Positions 7,543-15,935 of a stretch of DNA of 42,022 nucleotides are shown here, piece after piece. The DNA comes from Candidatus Omnitrophota bacterium (lineage in GTDB: Bacteria; Omnitrophota; Gorgyraeia; Duberdicusellales; 4484-171), in assembly GCA_028692655.1 (NCBI GenBank), contig JAQUWY010000015.1, positions 1 through 42,022 on the forward strand. Direction: 5' to 3'. Made by a program: the position numbers and the translations under genes. A model generated the notes under the pieces. The model did not search any database. It saw only the letters and a program-made list of their open reading frames with translations, and had not been told where the DNA came from. Position 1 is the stretch's first letter, and each line of letters opens with the position of its first letter.

Positions 7543-8645
7543 ATCTCGGAGATAATCGCTTTCACTTTCTTAATCTCATTCTCAGTTAATAGGGATAAGC
7601 CGTATTTCTTGTTGATAATTTTTTCTTCCAAAGCCTTGTAATTAGAAATTACATACTCATACTTATCAACCATATTGTCAAAAGAAAATTCTTCAAATAT
7701 CGATAATTCCAGCTCCGGGGAATCAATCATCTCCAGAAATCCTTTATGCATTAAATTGTATGAGACGCAAAAAAATGGAATTCCCGCGTTAACCGCAAAG
7801 ACCGCGCTGTGAAGCCGCGTGCAGACCATAAAATCACAATGACTGCGTATATTAAAAAGCAGTTCTCTTGGGTCAGAACTTGGTTTCAGCATGCCAATCC
7901 TTGATTTATTCTTAACGTTATTAATAACTTCCTTTGTAATTTCTGACTCTTTTGTGTCATAGGAGCCTGAGGCCTCAAAGGGAATGTATAAAACATTTCT
8001 ACCCCGGTCTGCCAAATAATCACTGAATTGGGAAAAAACTTTTATCATTTTATCAAAAACGGCCGCGGGAAACTGCGAGTGTGGCGTCAATACAATGCCT
8101 ACGGCGGAGTCTTTTTTATCGTGTTCTAAAGTTTTAGGATTTCCATCCAGTGATAACTCTAAATCGGGCAAAATAGAAATTTTTCCAACTCCAAGGCTCT
8201 TTAAAAATTCCTGTGATACTTTATCCCTGACAGTAATATAATCGCAAACCTCACATAATCTCTTGATTTTTTCTTTTGCATCTTTCCTAAATTCACAACC
8301 ATAGTCGCAATTGACTCCGGCAGAAAACAACACTACGGGAAATCTCCATTTATCTCTTAAAAGGATTCTGCGAGGTATATAGGGGGCTTCCCAACGCAAA
8401 AGTCCACCACCACCGATCAGCAGCGCCTTAAGCTTACCGGGGTTAAAAGCCCTGCATCTTTTGGAAAGCGCTAATATAGAAGTATCCAGTAATTTTGCAG
8501 CCGCGAAAAAAGCAGCGTCATCGCCAATGTCACCATGGCCAAAATTTCCGTAAAAACCTGTTCTTTCTTTGGAAAATAAAGAAGCGTAACTTTTGAAGTA
8601 ACGCAAAAATTTAGATTTTTCGGGTTTTATGCGCAGACTATCCAT
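7539..8645 (-). CDS. Polysaccharide pyruvyl transferase family protein
   Basis: 368 residues. The N-terminal FYGNFGHGDIGDDAAFFAAA (~32-51) corresponds to the G-N-x-G-D family start. FVVLFSAGVNCDY-like and ITVRDKVSQEFLKSLG blocks follow. The C-terminal MVCTRLHSAVFAVNAGIPFF (~273-292) is the conserved R-L-H segment. Members (CsaB, PssK/M, WcaK types) add a pyruvate ketal from phosphoenolpyruvate to a sugar, putting acidic groups on exopolysaccharides; some instead act as sulfhydryl or phospho-transfer relatives. It overlaps the upstream kinase-like gene by 8 bp and the downstream GT9 gene by 4 bp, so the three are surely one unit. Confidence 0.87.
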   Translation of the reverse strand: MDSLRIKPEKSKFLRYFKSYASLFSKERTGFYGNFGHGDIGDDAAFFAAAKLLDTSILALSKRCRAFNPGKLKALLIGGGGLLRWEAPYIPRRILLRDKWRFPVVLFSAGVNCDYGCEFRKDAKEKIKRLCEVCDYITVRDKVSQEFLKSLGVGKISILPDLELSLDGNPKTLEHDKKDSAVGIVLTPHSQFPAAVFDKMIKVFSQFSDYLADRGRNVLYIPFEASGSYDTKESEITKEVINNVKNKSRIGMLKPSSDPRELLFNIRSHCDFMVCTRLHSAVFAVNAGIPFFCVSYNLMHKGFLEMIDSPELELSIFEEFSFDNMVDKYEYVISNYKALEEKIINKKYGLSLLTENEIKKVKAIISEI

Positions 8646-9696
8646 TTAAGATGCTTTCTTTTAAGCGAGAAAAGTTTTTCTTTATGCCGTCAGCTTTAGG
8701 CATCCCTACCCTAAAACATTTAACCGGCCTTAAAAGCTCCAATAAAGCCGTTTGCTGAAACTTCAAAGAATTATATTCCGGCTCCAGCAAATTGTACAAA
8801 TTTCTGTATTCGCTGTAGTTACTAAGCTCTGCCGGAATATAACTTAAAAACAGCGCCCTATTAACAGCTTCAAAAGAACTGATTTCTTTAACACAAAAGT
8901 CTTGGCTAAATTCAGGAAAAATTAAAAAATCAACGGCAATGCCGTCATTAGAGACTTCGAATTTAGGCCGGTAAAATCCTTTTAAGATATTTAAACCGTT
9001 TATTTTTTCGAAATTTTTCTGCCATAGCGATTCTTTTTCATTTCTATGAATGCGTACCGGCTCATAACAGGGATAAATTTTCTCTTTATCATAAAATAAA
9101 AGATTGTCAGAAAGAAATATCGCATCCTTTGATTCCAAAAATGATAATGCAAGGCTTGTCTTGCCTATGCCTTCAAGGCCGCAAATAATGAACCCTTTGT
9201 TCTCGGCCGAAAACCCCGAAGCATGCAGGACGCCCATACCGCGGGAACGCTCAAGATGCCAAAATAAAGGATAATAAAGAGCCGGGTAAGTCAGAGAAAA
9301 AAACCATTCTTCCTGAGATTTCTTTAAGATTTTATAACGGAAAAAATCTTTGAATTCTTTTTTCCTTATAATGGTGCGCAAAACTCCCTGGCCGGATTCA
9401 TTTTTGAAATCAAAAATAATCTTTCGGCTTTTGCCTATTTTCTTAACCGTCAGAAACCTGTTATCAGAGAGAAAGGTGTTGGCTCCCAAGACAGAAAAGT
9501 TTTTATTAGTTTTTACGCCTTTTAAATATTTCTTCCAGCCGGAATCTTCCCACAACACTTCAAGCTTTAAGTTATATTCAAAGGAAACATTGTCCTGCTC
9601 GGTAAAATTAGCAAAACATGTTTTAAGATATCTGCTGTAGGCGGCGTTATTCGTATCTATCTTTATATTTACGCTTTGTAATTTTAAGGAAGCCAT
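8638..9696 (-). CDS. HPr kinase/PEPCK-like P-loop protein of unknown role
   Basis: A 352-residue protein. Residues 1-150 are an alpha/beta region I cannot assign (VNIKIDTNNAAYSRYLK...). It is followed by VLHASGFSAENKGFIICG and a Walker A motif GLEGIGKTS (173-181), then AIFLSDNLLF (192-201), where HprK-type proteins carry an acidic pair. The His-Ala-Ser strand before the P-loop is typical of HprK-related proteins found in exopolysaccharide and peptide-modification clusters. The catalytic activity of such stand-alone homologues is not established as far as I know; phosphotransfer to a protein or sugar is possible. It is the first gene after a good predicted promoter (9742-9769) and overlaps the pyruvyl transferase gene by 8 bp, suggesting a link to pyruvylation or PEP use. 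Confidence 0.72.
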   Translation of the reverse strand: MASLKLQSVNIKIDTNNAAYSRYLKTCFANFTEQDNVSFEYNLKLEVLWEDSGWKKYLKGVKTNKNFSVLGANTFLSDNRFLTVKKIGKSRKIIFDFKNESGQGVLRTIIRKKEFKDFFRYKILKKSQEEWFFSLTYPALYYPLFWHLERSRGMGVLHASGFSAENKGFIICGLEGIGKTSLALSFLESKDAIFLSDNLLFYDKEKIYPCYEPVRIHRNEKESLWQKNFEKINGLNILKGFYRPKFEVSNDGIAVDFLIFPEFSQDFCVKEISSFEAVNRALFLSYIPAELSNYSEYRNLYNLLEPEYNSLKFQQTALLELLRPVKCFRVGMPKADGIKKNFSRLKESILNG

Positions 9697-9741
9697 GAAT
9701 TTACCCCGTTAATTAATAATATTGGTTCAGAATGCCGTTTA

Positions 9742-9769
9742 ATTATATCAGAAATAATCCTTTACTCAA
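9742..9769 (-). promoter_or_regulatory. Predicted promoter for the kinase-like/pyruvyl transferase/GT9 operon
   Basis: On the minus strand, TTGAGT (9769-9764, 4 of 6) and TATAAT (9747-9742, 6 of 6) are separated by 16 bp, 45 bp upstream of the ATG at 9696, in the 115-bp gap after the GT9 gene. This is the best sigma-70-type promoter I find in the window. Confidence 0.55.
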
Positions 9770-9811
9770 CCGGAGCAAAAAAAGTAAAAGTATCTTTTTA
9801 AAAGACAATTT

Positions 9812-10894
9812 TTAATCAGGATCTTGACTAGAGCTTACCTGCGCAAACACTTCTTCGGCAGATATTCCATTTAAGCACTTGACCCCATAAGGACAGTCAG
9901 GCAGCCTGAATTTTTTGTAGCAAGGCCGGCAGGGGATATCCTTGGTAACAACCTTGTGTTTTTTGGAATCGTAAGGAAAGGGGCTGTATACCTTCTCATC
10001 TACCGGCCCAAAAACAGTAATTATATTCCTGTCTAGGGCATTAGCAATCCTCAAGAGGCCGTTGTCACTGGAGATAAACAAAAAACCTTTTTCAATAACA
10101 GCTGCTGTTTGCATAATACTGAGGCCTGATATGACTTTGATTTTATCAGATTCTTTGAATGCCTCTCCCAGGCCAACTTCTTTAGGGCCAAGGATAATCA
10201 GGATTTTTACTTTGAGCCTTTGCTCAATTAATCGGCACAATTCTGAAAAATTATCCAGGGGCCAGATCTTTCTATACGCCTGAGAACCAAAGCTTTCTCC
10301 TCCCCCGGGAGAAACACATATATACTTCTCTTTTGGATTTACTCCTTTCTCTCTTAGAAACGTTTGAGCTCGGAGCCTATCCTCCTGATTTATGAACAAT
10401 TCCATACTCAAAGAAGAGGCCGGAATCGAAATGAATTTGAGCAGGCTTAAATAGTATTTAATAACATGTTTATCTTTGAAACCTTCCATTGGTATCTTAT
10501 GCGTCAGAAGCCTTCCTCGTTTTTTATAGTCAAACCCAAGGCGCTTTTTTATTCCTGATGCCCAGGAAAAAAATCCAAATTGAGAATTAAGAGACAAATC
10601 AAAAACTATATCTATCCTCTCTTTTTTAATCTCTGCCAAAAAACCAAAAAATTTCTTAAGCCACTTAAATTTCGATTTTTGCTTTATTTCTTCAAATTCA
10701 TCCCTTTCATAAATAAAAGTCTTATCCACTAAAGGATTATTTCGTATTATCGGCTCGGCCCTGCGATTACAAAGATAAAATATTTTAGACAACGGATAAG
10801 AGTTTTTGATATTTCTGATTAAAGGCGTAGAGAATAGGACATCGCCGATTCCAAAAGGATTTATGATAAGAAACTTCTGGGGTTTTTTCTTCAC
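9812..10894 (-). CDS. GT9 heptosyltransferase-like glycosyltransferase
   Basis: 360 residues. The N-terminal FLIINPFGIGDVLFSTPLIR is the classic GT9 start (I-x-P-x-x-I-G-D-v-l-x-s-t-P). The donor loop reads ISSDNGLLRIANALDRNIIT (~274-293), where the usual D-S-G-x-x-H has become D-N-G-L-L-R, so the donor-contacting His is an Arg. The C-terminal tail has four cysteines, CRPC...C...C (C-x2-C-x8-C-x5-C), a pattern seen in many GT9 subfamilies and possibly a metal site. It lies 9 bp downstream of the O-antigen ligase gene, suggesting core or O-chain assembly. It would be cytoplasmic, at the inner membrane. Donor sugar unknown. Confidence 0.88.
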   Translation of the reverse strand: MKKKPQKFLIINPFGIGDVLFSTPLIRNIKNSYPLSKIFYLCNRRAEPIIRNNPLVDKTFIYERDEFEEIKQKSKFKWLKKFFGFLAEIKKERIDIVFDLSLNSQFGFFSWASGIKKRLGFDYKKRGRLLTHKIPMEGFKDKHVIKYYLSLLKFISIPASSLSMELFINQEDRLRAQTFLREKGVNPKEKYICVSPGGGESFGSQAYRKIWPLDNFSELCRLIEQRLKVKILIILGPKEVGLGEAFKESDKIKVISGLSIMQTAAVIEKGFLFISSDNGLLRIANALDRNIITVFGPVDEKVYSPFPYDSKKHKVVTKDIPCRPCYKKFRLPDCPYGVKCLNGISAEEVFAQVSSSQDPD

Positions 10895-10903
10895 GAAATA
10901 GAT

Positions 10904-12139
10904 TTATAGCTGTTTGTTAGGGCCGCCCGGGCAATTCGTTGAATAACCACTATGTATGTAAACCGCCAAAAAAGATGCCATAACCCAAAATAATACCGAT
11001 AGCTTCAAAGAGAAAAGCTGCGTGTCAAAAAAAGAATGCACTAAAAATGCCAATATACCGCAAAATAAGCCTATAAATAAGAAATTAAAAGTTTTTTTGA
11101 GTTTATAATACCCTCTAAACATAAGCTCACCCAGAAACCATAAAAAAGAAAGCAATCCGGCAATGCCGGTTTCAGCTAAAATCTGCAAATAACAGTTATG
11201 TGCATACTGAGCTACCAGATACTGGCTTCCGTATTTATTGATGTAATCCATAAACGTTCCCAAGCCCTGTCCAAACAAAGGGGAAGCTTTAAACATTAAG
11301 ATTGCTGCGCTCCAAACCCTGAACCTGTCAGTATCACCCCCTATTTGAAAGATATAAGCAAACCTCTCTCTAATGGCGGGTAAGCTGGCAATTCCCAATG
11401 TAAAAACCAATAAAAAAACTAAAGAAGTTGCCCTTATTCTTTTATTAGTAAAAAAAACTGCTAGAAAAAAACTAACCATCAAAAAAGAAAGCCATGCCCC
11501 TCGGGAATAAGTAAATAAAATATCGATTACAATAAATAAGGATGATAAAAACAAAAATACCCTAAATATTCTTGTTTTTGTTTTAATTAAAAACCCGCAG
11601 TTTATAAAAAATAGGACTATAAGAAAAGAAGAAAAATTATTATAATGGCGAAAGGTAGCAGTTATAGCATTAAACCCACTGGCCGCCATTAGAGAAAAAT
11701 CTCTTATAAAATCTATACCAAATATTTTCTGGTAGATTCCATCTATAGATACAAGAACCCCGGAAAAAACAAATACTAACAAAAGTATTTTGACTTTTTT
11801 CTTATCTAAGAATACCTGGCCAAAATAAAACAGCAGAACTCCTTCTCCCCATTTAAAAAACCAGGCGCTGAAACTTTTAGCAAAATACGGGCCGCTGTTG
11901 ATCATAGATACACCAATAAAAATATAAAAAACCAAAAGAGATAAATTTATTCTTTCTTTAAAAAATTCTTTTATAGCTTCTAAATCAGGGCGCTTTATGA
12001 CAACTTTTAATATAAAACAAAAAAAGATAAAGCCAAAGCAAGATTCAATCACAGCACTTGAAATGGGAAGAAAAAAAACTAAAATCCCAAAAAATACAAA
12101 AGCGCTTTTATCTATAAAATTTAGGGCTTTTTCTTTCAT
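10904..12139 (-). CDS. O-antigen ligase/polymerase family membrane protein
   Basis: 411 residues with about ten to twelve transmembrane segments. The large periplasmic loop carries the Wzy_C pattern: RFRVWSAAILMFKASPLFGQ, GLGTFMDYINKYG, then QYAHNCYLQILAETGIAGLL, in which the H-N pair is the conserved catalytic-region His. The family includes WaaL ligases, which join undecaprenyl-linked polysaccharide to lipid A core, and Wzy polymerases; sequence alone does not separate them. The gene lies 154 bp after the sugar phosphotransferase gene and directly before a GT9 gene. A second member of the family (34354-36060) exists in this window, so one may be the ligase and the other the polymerase. No Shine-Dalgarno site; the upstream is very AT-rich. 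Confidence 0.87.
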   Translation of the reverse strand: MKEKALNFIDKSAFVFFGILVFFLPISSAVIESCFGFIFFCFILKVVIKRPDLEAIKEFFKERINLSLLVFYIFIGVSMINSGPYFAKSFSAWFFKWGEGVLLFYFGQVFLDKKKVKILLLVFVFSGVLVSIDGIYQKIFGIDFIRDFSLMAASGFNAITATFRHYNNFSSFLIVLFFINCGFLIKTKTRIFRVFLFLSSLFIVIDILFTYSRGAWLSFLMVSFFLAVFFTNKRIRATSLVFLLVFTLGIASLPAIRERFAYIFQIGGDTDRFRVWSAAILMFKASPLFGQGLGTFMDYINKYGSQYLVAQYAHNCYLQILAETGIAGLLSFLWFLGELMFRGYYKLKKTFNFLFIGLFCGILAFLVHSFFDTQLFSLKLSVLFWVMASFLAVYIHSGYSTNCPGGPNKQL

Positions 12140-12293
12140 TATAAAAATTATTTATTCCACATTCAAATTCTTAAAAACAAAGCGTTTCTTTTCTGAAAAA
12201 ATCACCACATTTTACCATAATAAATTAATATTTTAAATTAAGAACAGCTAAACGAAAGGTTCCTAAAGCGGGCCTTTAAAATTTACCGTATTC

Positions 12294-13718
12294 TCAATAT
12301 GCCCCTTTGCCCTTGACAACAACCGGTAAAGTCCGCCAGAGTATTAAAAAATCTATCCCAAAGGACCAATTGTTTACATACCACAAATCCCACTTGGCCC
12401 AGCGATGAAAAGGTAAATCTGAACGGCCCCTTATCTGGGCCAGGCCGGTTATTCCAGGCCGAACAGTGAATCGCTCTAAGTGGTTATGGCCAATTTTCTG
12501 GCTCTCGGCCACAGGGAAAGGCCTTGGCCCCACCAGGCTCATGTCGCCTTTTAAAACATTCATTATTTGGGGAAGTTCATCCAGGCTGAATTTCCGCAAA
12601 AGTTTACCCACGCCGGTAACCCTGGGGTCATTTTTAATTTTAAAGATAACATTCCCCCGGGATTCATTTCTATCCATAAGAGTTTCTTTGATTTTATCTG
12701 CATCATTTACCATAGAACGAAACTTATAGAAATCAAATATTTTCCCTTTAAAACCCGATCTTTTCTGTATATATAAAACCGGCCCGGGGGAAGTAATTTT
12801 TATCAAAAAAGAAATTATTAAAAATAAAGGAAACAAAAGAACTAAAAGTACAAGCGAGATTATAAAATCAAATATACGCTTTAGGATAAATTCTGCCGGA
12901 TGATGCCTTCTTCTTTTATAAGTAATAACCGGGATTATGCCTAAATAGCTTATGTCCAAATCGGGTAAAGGCTCTTCAAAATCTTCGGGTACCACCCTTA
13001 ATCCCAGCCGCATTTTTTTAGCCTGTTTTACTAATCCAGAGATAGCCTTCCTTTCAGAAGGAATAGTAATTATTACCTCGTCCACAAAATATCTTTTTGC
13101 AACAGTTGCAAAATCATCCAATTTCCCTAAAATAGACAAGCCTTCTGATTCCCCGTTTTTGCAATCATCAAGAAAACCGGCCACACTGAACCCCCAATGA
13201 GGGTTTCTTTTTATTTCTTCCAGTATGATTTTACCAATCTTGCCGGCACCAACGATAAGAATGTTAATGTTGTTAAAGCCATTAGCTATCAACTTTCTTA
13301 AAATCAACCGCTTTATGATTCTCCAGGAAGCCAGAAAAATGCATACGAAAAAGAAACTTTTGATAAATACTTCTCTTGAGAAAAAATTATATTTAGCAAA
13401 GAATATTACCCCGGCAGTTAATACGCTTGCATGGAAAATACTTATTACAACCCTGTTAACTTCCCGAGGAATGCTTAAACCTCTATCAGTTGTATAGAGG
13501 CCTCTGGTATTTAAAATTGCAACTATAATTACGCTCCATAAACAAAATATAAGTAGGTATTCTTTAAAGTAAGGCAGGCTGAATGTTTGCGTTAAGATAC
13601 CTATAAAAGAATTGCTTTTAAAAACATAGGCTATAAAGAAACTCAAAACAATGAAAGCTATATCCGTAAATACATAAAAAGGGTAAATTTTTCGCGCAGA
13701 CTTAAGAATTCCTTTCAT
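12294..13718 (-). CDS. Polyprenyl-phosphate sugar-1-phosphate transferase (WbaP/EpsE-type)
   Basis: 474 residues in the two-part exopolysaccharide phosphotransferase layout: four or five N-terminal transmembrane helices (~15-130), a Rossmann-like domain (NINILIVGAGKIGKIILEEI, ~150-169) and a C-terminal catalytic domain after one membrane-embedded helix (~285-310). Catalytic-domain landmarks are FDFYKFRSMVNDAD, KLLRKFSLDELPQIMNVLKG, DMSLVGPRPFPV and RPGITGLAQIRGRSDLPF. These enzymes start repeat-unit synthesis by moving a sugar-1-phosphate (often glucose or galactose) from a UDP donor to undecaprenyl phosphate at the inner membrane. It is the only such initiating enzyme in the window. The ATG at 13718 has no Shine-Dalgarno site and shares an identical 16-bp leader with the aminotransferase gene. 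Confidence 0.93.
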   Translation of the reverse strand: MKGILKSARKIYPFYVFTDIAFIVLSFFIAYVFKSNSFIGILTQTFSLPYFKEYLLIFCLWSVIIVAILNTRGLYTTDRGLSIPREVNRVVISIFHASVLTAGVIFFAKYNFFSREVFIKSFFFVCIFLASWRIIKRLILRKLIANGFNNINILIVGAGKIGKIILEEIKRNPHWGFSVAGFLDDCKNGESEGLSILGKLDDFATVAKRYFVDEVIITIPSERKAISGLVKQAKKMRLGLRVVPEDFEEPLPDLDISYLGIIPVITYKRRRHHPAEFILKRIFDFIISLVLLVLLFPLFLIISFLIKITSPGPVLYIQKRSGFKGKIFDFYKFRSMVNDADKIKETLMDRNESRGNVIFKIKNDPRVTGVGKLLRKFSLDELPQIMNVLKGDMSLVGPRPFPVAESQKIGHNHLERFTVRPGITGLAQIRGRSDLPFHRWAKWDLWYVNNWSFGIDFLILWRTLPVVVKGKGAY

Positions 13719-13766
13719 AATTTTTATTTAATTCAGTATAATCTGTACTCTATGGACATGGAAACA

Positions 13767-15080
13767 TCAAAACCGTTCAAAGAATTTCTCAAAAACTTTG
13801 CAGATATACCTTAACCTTTGGTTATCAATCCCGGGATAAACACCGATCCAAAAAAGATTATTCATTACAGCATCCGTATTCTTTAAGCCGCCCGCGACTC
13901 TAAAACGCATATTTTTGTAAGCAGGCTGTTTAGTTAAATTACCTCCAAAAAGCATGCGTGTGGCAATTTTATTATCTTCTAAAAATCTAACTATGTCGTT
14001 TCTTGAAAAAGGAGATTGCTCTTTTACAAATAAAGGGAATCCGAACCAGCTTGGTTCGGCTTTATCCAGGGTTCGCGGCAACAATAAGTATTCCTCGTAT
14101 TTTTTCAAATGTTGATACAAGAATTTAAAGTTTGTTTTCCTCACTTTTATAAATTTAGGCAGCTTCTTTAGCTGTGCCACACCTACGGCTGCCTGCATAT
14201 CGGTGACTTTTAAATTATATCCTATATGTGAATATACATATTTATGGTCGTACCCAAAGGGAAGGCTTCCCGCTTTTTGCGAAAACCTTCTACCACAGCT
14301 ATTATCTTGGCCCGGTTCGCACCAACAATCCCTGCCCCAATCACGAAAAGAAAGTAATATTTTACGCAGTAAAACATTATCGGTAACAACTGCTCCACCT
14401 TCACCCATAGTCATGTGATGAGCCGGATAAAAACTGAAAGTAGCTATATCGCCAAAAGTGCCCGTATATTTTTTATTATATAATGATCCCAGCGCGTCAC
14501 AGCTATCCTCGATAAACCAAAGTCCATATTCCTTTGCTATTTTGGATATCTTGCTGATGTTGACAAGGTTACCCAAAGTATGCGGCACAAATATAGCCTT
14601 GGTCTTTTTAGAAATTGCCTCCTCTATTTTAGAAACCTGTATATTATAAGTTCCTAAATCAATATCTATAAAAACCGGCACCAATCCGTTTTGGATTATC
14701 GGATTAAGCGTAGTCGGAAAACCACAGGCGGTAGTTATCACTTCATCCCCGGGCAATAGGCGGCGTTTTTTTAGAAGCGGTGATGTTAGAGCCGATACGG
14801 CAAGCAAATTTGCTGAGGAACCGGAATTAGCCAATAAACAATATTTTACCCCTAAAAACTGGGCCAGTTTTGCTTCAAATTCTTTGGCATATCTGCCTTG
14901 CGTAAGCCAGAAATCCAATGAGGCATCAACCAAATTTATAACTTCCTTTTCATCGTAAACTCTTGCGGCATATTCTATCCTGGTTTTACCGGGAATAAAC
15001 TCATTCTTTTTCCGTACAGAATCATAGAACCTTTTAACTTTTGAGAATATTTCTTTCCTTATTTTTGTTTCTTTATTCAT
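13767..15080 (-). CDS. rfbH: CDP-4-keto-6-deoxyglucose 3-dehydrase (E1)
   Basis: 437 residues, aligned with characterised E1 with a constant +1 offset. The PLP-site lysine of aminotransferases is replaced by His (H221 in FYPAHHMTMGEGG). The [2Fe-2S] ligands appear as C194 (EDSCDALGS) and C252, C254, C262 (RDCWCEPGQDNSCGRR), matching C193, C251, C253 and C261. This set is diagnostic for RfbH/AscC/DdhC, a PMP- and iron-sulfur-dependent enzyme that removes the C3 hydroxyl of CDP-4-keto-6-deoxy-D-glucose. It needs electrons from a flavin/iron-sulfur reductase (E3), which is not encoded in this window. It lies downstream of two HpcH/HpaI-like genes (48-bp gap) in the same orientation as rfbF and rfbG. 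Confidence 0.95.
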   Translation of the reverse strand: MNKETKIRKEIFSKVKRFYDSVRKKNEFIPGKTRIEYAARVYDEKEVINLVDASLDFWLTQGRYAKEFEAKLAQFLGVKYCLLANSGSSANLLAVSALTSPLLKKRRLLPGDEVITTACGFPTTLNPIIQNGLVPVFIDIDLGTYNIQVSKIEEAISKKTKAIFVPHTLGNLVNISKISKIAKEYGLWFIEDSCDALGSLYNKKYTGTFGDIATFSFYPAHHMTMGEGGAVVTDNVLLRKILLSFRDWGRDCWCEPGQDNSCGRRFSQKAGSLPFGYDHKYVYSHIGYNLKVTDMQAAVGVAQLKKLPKFIKVRKTNFKFLYQHLKKYEEYLLLPRTLDKAEPSWFGFPLFVKEQSPFSRNDIVRFLEDNKIATRMLFGGNLTKQPAYKNMRFRVAGGLKNTDAVMNNLFWIGVYPGIDNQRLRYICKVFEKFFERF

Positions 15081-15128
15081 AGCTACAACCTATAATTAAC
15101 TACTTGAATGTTTCTAAATCATAAATCC

Positions 15129-15917
15129 TTATAGTTTCTGGCAGCGTGCGCTAAGCATAGCTATCCTTTTATCATCTTCCTGAGAGATAGCCTTATAATA
15201 ATTTCTTTTATTTTGAAGCCATAGTAATTCAAATTCAACGGCCTTATTAATTCCCTCAGAAGCCTTGGAGCTTTTAACCTGAGACATTAAAAAACAAATT
15301 TTACGGGTTTCGTAACGGTCTATTAAATCTTCGGGCAAGTTTCGGAGAAAGTCAATTGCCTCCACTGAAATAGCTCCGCCTACAACACAACTTAAATTTT
15401 TCTGCCTGGCTTTCTCTAAAGTACTTTTAGTCAAATCAAACATTTTCTGCTCATTGACCGCCGACCTATCAAGCCCCATAGAACCCGATAAATCAACCCG
15501 GCCGACAACAATACCATTAAGTTTATTTATTTGTGGAGATTTAAGCATACTGGGAAAATTGTTTACAGCATATAAGGTTTCAATGTTAACCAAAAAATCA
15601 ACGTTTTCCTGTTCATCATTTGGAAATACGATATCAATAGCCCTTAAATATTTTTCCAAGGCAAAAGGAGTCTCAACCATAGGAGCAACCAAATAATCAA
15701 CCCCAACGGCCCTGGCGTCATACATATCGCGGATTGCTTCACAACCGCCTATTTTTAAAGTTAAAGATACCTGGGCCGCAAGGCATATTTCTTTAAGCCT
15801 CATCAGCTCTTCGGTCCGGGTACCTTCGGCTTCAAATTCAGCCTTAACCCCTTCAACAGCGTATTCTTCTTTTAATCGTTTTAAACTATCAACTATTTTC
15901 AATTCCAGTAAATTCAT
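15129..15917 (-). CDS. HpcH/HpaI aldolase-fold protein, copy 2
   Basis: 262 residues with the TIM-barrel pattern of class II HpcH/HpaI aldolases. The metal-binding Glu and Asp are kept: E113 in VNIETLYAVNN and D142 in VVGRVDLSGSMGLD. VGVDYLVAPMVET (71-83) is the typical strand after the active-site Arg. However, the HpaI R70 position reads Lys (K55, LTLKIGGCEAIRD), the catalytic His region (D-G-E-H) reads EFEAEG, and the ~20-residue substrate loop between barrel strands is absent. A retro-aldol on the usual diacid is therefore unlikely. A related lyase or ligation on pyruvate- or oxaloacetate-like substrates is possible. It is a tandem paralogue of the next gene (roughly half identical), with GGGAGGGGGA before the ATG. 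Confidence 0.8.
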   Translation of the reverse strand: MNLLELKIVDSLKRLKEEYAVEGVKAEFEAEGTRTEELMRLKEICLAAQVSLTLKIGGCEAIRDMYDARAVGVDYLVAPMVETPFALEKYLRAIDIVFPNDEQENVDFLVNIETLYAVNNFPSMLKSPQINKLNGIVVGRVDLSGSMGLDRSAVNEQKMFDLTKSTLEKARQKNLSCVVGGAISVEAIDFLRNLPEDLIDRYETRKICFLMSQVKSSKASEGINKAVEFELLWLQNKRNYYKAISQEDDKRIAMLSARCQKL

Positions 15918-15935
15918 TCCCCCTCCCGATTCTGG

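Noticed and set aside
12140-12293. Promoter or terminator in the 154-bp gap before the O-antigen ligase gene
   Set aside because: Very AT-rich with several TAAAAT-like hexamers but no matching -35. The AAAGG/CCTTT pair has a 13-nt loop and no T run.
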